The notes under the pieces: generated by a model
What the model saw: the letters and a program-made list of their open reading frames with translations, nothing else
Database searches by the model: none
Told to the model about the DNA's origin: nothing
Position numbers and translations under genes: made by a program
From: Candidatus Eiseniibacteriota bacterium
GTDB taxonomy: Bacteria; Eisenbacteria; RBG-16-71-46
Direction: 5' to 3'
Length of the DNA stretch: 24,710 bases
Assembly: GCA_021414165.1 (NCBI GenBank)
Contig: JAIOPA010000175.1
Span: forward strand, 1 to 24,710
Shown: one piece after another, positions 23,132 to 24,710 of the stretch
Layout: each line of letters opens with the position of its first letter
Position numbering within the stretch: position 1 is the first letter of the stretch

Positions 23132-23713
23132 ATGTACCACGACGTGACGCAGTTGGAGGTGCTGGAGCCCTATCGGCTCCGCATCACATTCGAGGATGGC
23201 ACCTGCGGTGAGGTCGACGTCCGCGACCGCGTGCCATTCGTGGGCGTGTTCGCGCCGCTCGAGGACCCGCGTGTCTTTGCCCAGGCACGCATCGATCCCG
23301 AACTACGAACCGTGGTCTGGCCGACCGGCGCCGACCTCGCGCCCGATGCGATGTACGAACGGATCAAGGCTGTGCAGACTGGAGATGTCGTCGCGCTCCC
23401 TTCCACTTCCACTTCGCCCCCGACTCGACCCGCCCCCGCGGAGTCCTCGGGGAGGCCGGAGCTCAGTCGCTTCCTGGGCCTCGTGATCTCGATGTACTAC
23501 GACGATCACGAACCACCGCACTTCCACGTTCGCTACGGTGAACACATCGCAGCGATACGGCTGTCACCACTTGGCGCATTGCGTGGCTCCTTGCCGAGGA
23601 GAGCGCTCGCGATCGCACTCGAGTGGGCTGCGCTGCATGAGCGCGAGCTAAAGGACGACTGGGAACGCGCCCGGCGTGGGGAACCACTCGTGGCGATCGC
23701 GCCGCTGGAGTGA
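23132..23713 (+). CDS. DUF2442-DUF4160 fusion protein (possible toxin-antitoxin type module)
   Basis: The 193-residue protein joins two small families of unknown activity that I know as separate neighbouring genes, often listed as toxin-antitoxin-like. Residues 1-82 match DUF2442 (YRLRITFEDGTCGEVDV, GVFAPLEDPRVFAQ, VVWPTGADLAPDAMYE). Residues 110-193 match DUF4160 (LSRFLGLVISMYYDDHEPPH, then FHVRYGEHIA, and RALAIALEWAALHERELKDD). The linker (88-109) is Ser/Thr/Pro-rich. The ATG follows AGAGGAG by seven bases; the open frame runs far upstream, but only because it crosses other genes. It is the only gene between two 27-base inverted repeats and carries its own promoter candidate. Which half, if either, is toxic is unknown. 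Confidence 0.88.
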   Translation: MYHDVTQLEVLEPYRLRITFEDGTCGEVDVRDRVPFVGVFAPLEDPRVFAQARIDPELRTVVWPTGADLAPDAMYERIKAVQTGDVVALPSTSTSPPTRPAPAESSGRPELSRFLGLVISMYYDDHEPPHFHVRYGEHIAAIRLSPLGALRGSLPRRALAIALEWAALHERELKDDWERARRGEPLVAIAPLE

Positions 23714-23722
23714 GTGCGCAGG

Positions 23723-23749
23723 CCCTCGAATCGCCCCGGGGCGAGTGAA
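23723..23749 (+). repeat. Right inverted repeat and palindrome after the DUF2442-DUF4160 gene
   Basis: This is the inverted partner of 23023-23049 (25 of 27 bases). It contains the same 14-base palindrome at 23731-23744. It starts 10 bases after the gene stop and lies between convergent genes, so it may also serve as a terminator hairpin. Further matching bases reach 23794, overlapping the last codons of rfaE2. Confidence 0.85.
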
Positions 23750-23787
23750 TTTGCCATCTCACTTCGAGCCGCAGAGGGAACGAAGAC

Positions 23788-24270
23788 TCAGACCCCTCGC
23801 CCGGTCTTGATGCGATCGATGATCGTGCTCGTCGACAGGCCCTCGCGGAGCGTGATCGTGGTCACGGTGCCGCCGCGGGACTCGACCACTTCGCGGCCGA
23901 CGATGTCGGCGATGGCGTAGTCGGCACCTTTCACGAGCACGTCGGGCTGCACGGCCTCGATCAAGCGCAGCGGCGTGTCGTCGTCGAACGCGATCACCAG
24001 GTCCACGCACGAGAGCGCGCGCAGCAGGCCGGCGCGGTCCTCGAGGGCGACGACCGGGCGCGACGGACCTTTCAGCCGGCGCACGCTGGCGTCGGTGTTG
24101 ATGCCGACCACCAGGCGGTCGCCGAGTGCGCGGGCTTCCTCCAGGTACTCGGCGTGGCCGCGGTGCATGAGGTCGTAGACACCGTTCGTGAACACGATGC
24201 GGGCGTCACTGGCGCGCCAGATCGCGAGCTTGCTGGCGGCCTCGGCGGGTAGCACGAACGTCTCGCTCAC
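23788..24270 (-). CDS. rfaE2: D-glycero-beta-D-manno-heptose 1-phosphate adenylyltransferase
   Basis: This nucleotidyltransferase makes ADP-heptose for the lipopolysaccharide inner core. The 160-residue protein has the N-terminal signature FTNGVYDLMHRGHAEYL with the HxGH motif (His36, His39), and VVGINTDASVRRLKGPSRPV. Near the C-terminus are DVLVKGADY and LSTSTIIDRI. It corresponds to the second half of E. coli HldE but is a separate gene here. The start is a GTG at 24270 overlapping the stop of the kinase gene as GTGA. Its 3' end touches the outer part of the inverted repeat of the neighbouring cassette. Confidence 0.95.
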   Translation of the reverse strand: MSETFVLPAEAASKLAIWRASDARIVFTNGVYDLMHRGHAEYLEEARALGDRLVVGINTDASVRRLKGPSRPVVALEDRAGLLRALSCVDLVIAFDDDTPLRLIEAVQPDVLVKGADYAIADIVGREVVESRGGTVTTITLREGLSTSTIIDRIKTGRGV

Positions 24271-24710
24271 GCGAGCGTGCCCGCGAGTGACGACTTGAGC
24301 TGTGCAGGCGAGCACGTGGCGGTACCGACCTCTCGAATGACCACACCGGCGGCATGGTTCGCGAGGTAGCAGGCCTCGGGATAATCGGCGCCCGCGGCCA
24401 ACGCGAGCGCGACCACACTCACGACCGTGTCACCGGCGCCGGTCACGTCGTAGACCTCGCGTGCGACGGTGGGCAGGTGCGTGTAGTGGCCGGACTTTTC
24501 AAATAGGCTCATGCCGTCGGGGCCGCGGGTCACGAGCGCGCACTCGGCATCGAGGCGCTTCTGCAGGCCCCAGCCCACGCTCATGAGCGAGGCGTCGTCC
24601 TTGATGCGCTGCGCCATCATGTTGCCGGCCTCGTACTGGTTCGGCGTCAAGATGCTCACGCCGACATAGGCATCGAGGTGGCTCTCCTTGGGGTCGACGC
24701 AGATCGGGAT
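24267..24710 (-). CDS. rfaE1: D-glycero-beta-D-manno-heptose-7-phosphate kinase, C-terminal part (5' end cut by window edge)
   Basis: This PfkB-family sugar kinase phosphorylates heptose 7-phosphate at position 1, just before the step of the next gene. The last 147 residues are present and the frame runs off the window edge. Visible blocks are PICVDPKESH at the cut end, LTPNQYEAG and the PfkB signature with catalytic Asp, DVTGAGDTVVS. The end (SPAQLKSSLAG) is followed at once by rfaE2 through a GTGA overlap. The assignment as heptose kinase leans on this partner gene as well as on the motifs. Confidence 0.92.
   Translation of the reverse strand: MPICVDPKESHLDAYVGVSILTPNQYEAGNMMAQRIKDDASLMSVGWGLQKRLDAECALVTRGPDGMSLFEKSGHYTHLPTVAREVYDVTGAGDTVVSVVALALAAGADYPEACYLANHAAGVVIREVGTATCSPAQLKSSLAGTLA

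Noticed and set aside
1..24710. CRISPR array, insertion sequence, prophage or integron
   Set aside because: No regularly spaced repeats, transposase, integrase or phage protein is present. The only mobile-like structure is the inverted-repeat unit at 22983-23794.

Overview
The window is GC-rich, densely packed bacterial chromosome. It holds 26 protein-coding genes, 24 on the minus strand and 2 on the plus strand. No rRNA, tRNA, CRISPR array, transposase or phage gene was found. Gram-negative signs are lipopolysaccharide heptose genes, signal peptides, an ECF sigma/ZAS anti-sigma pair with an HtrA-like periplasmic protein, and a type IV pilus retraction ATPase. The operon layouts and low-complexity tails would fit a GC-rich member of the FCB/Gemmatimonadota/'Eisenbacteria' neighbourhood, but that is only a guess. 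No marker gene here fixes the phylum.

Layout, right to left, which is the direction of transcription for most genes. (1) 24710-23788: split heptose kinase and adenylyltransferase genes (rfaE1-rfaE2), with rfaE1 cut by the window edge. (2) 23794-22983: a self-contained unit on the plus strand with promoter, one gene (a DUF2442-DUF4160 fusion) and near-identical inverted repeats on both sides. (3) 22840-21356: an aldehyde dehydrogenase, convergent with a small secreted protein gene (20519-21289), with a strong two-way hairpin terminator between them. (4) 20203-17417: sucC-sucD-ndk; SucD has a histone H1-like Lys/Ala/Pro tail. (5) 17280-7473: the classic yceD-rpmF-plsX-fabH-fabD-fabG-acpP-fabF lipid cluster, extended by an RNase III with a 345-residue charged disordered tail and by a secreted TPR protein. 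(6) 7037-4531: ECF sigma factor, zinc-finger anti-sigma factor and an HtrA-like protein whose catalytic His and Asp are missing. (7) 4493-1: aroB-aroQ-accB-pilT-accC, with accC cut by the window edge.

Most of the window is housekeeping: fatty-acid synthesis (malonyl-CoA supply by AccB/AccC, initiation by FabH/FabD, elongation by FabG/FabF on AcpP, transfer to phospholipid by PlsX), shikimate synthesis, and the TCA step linking succinyl-CoA to NTP pools. The unusual parts are the inverted-repeat cassette, the pseudo-HtrA, the disordered tails added to SucD, AccB and RNase III, and pilT inside the acc operon. A promoter also appears to be written into the 3' end of aroB, where codon use shifts to rare codons.
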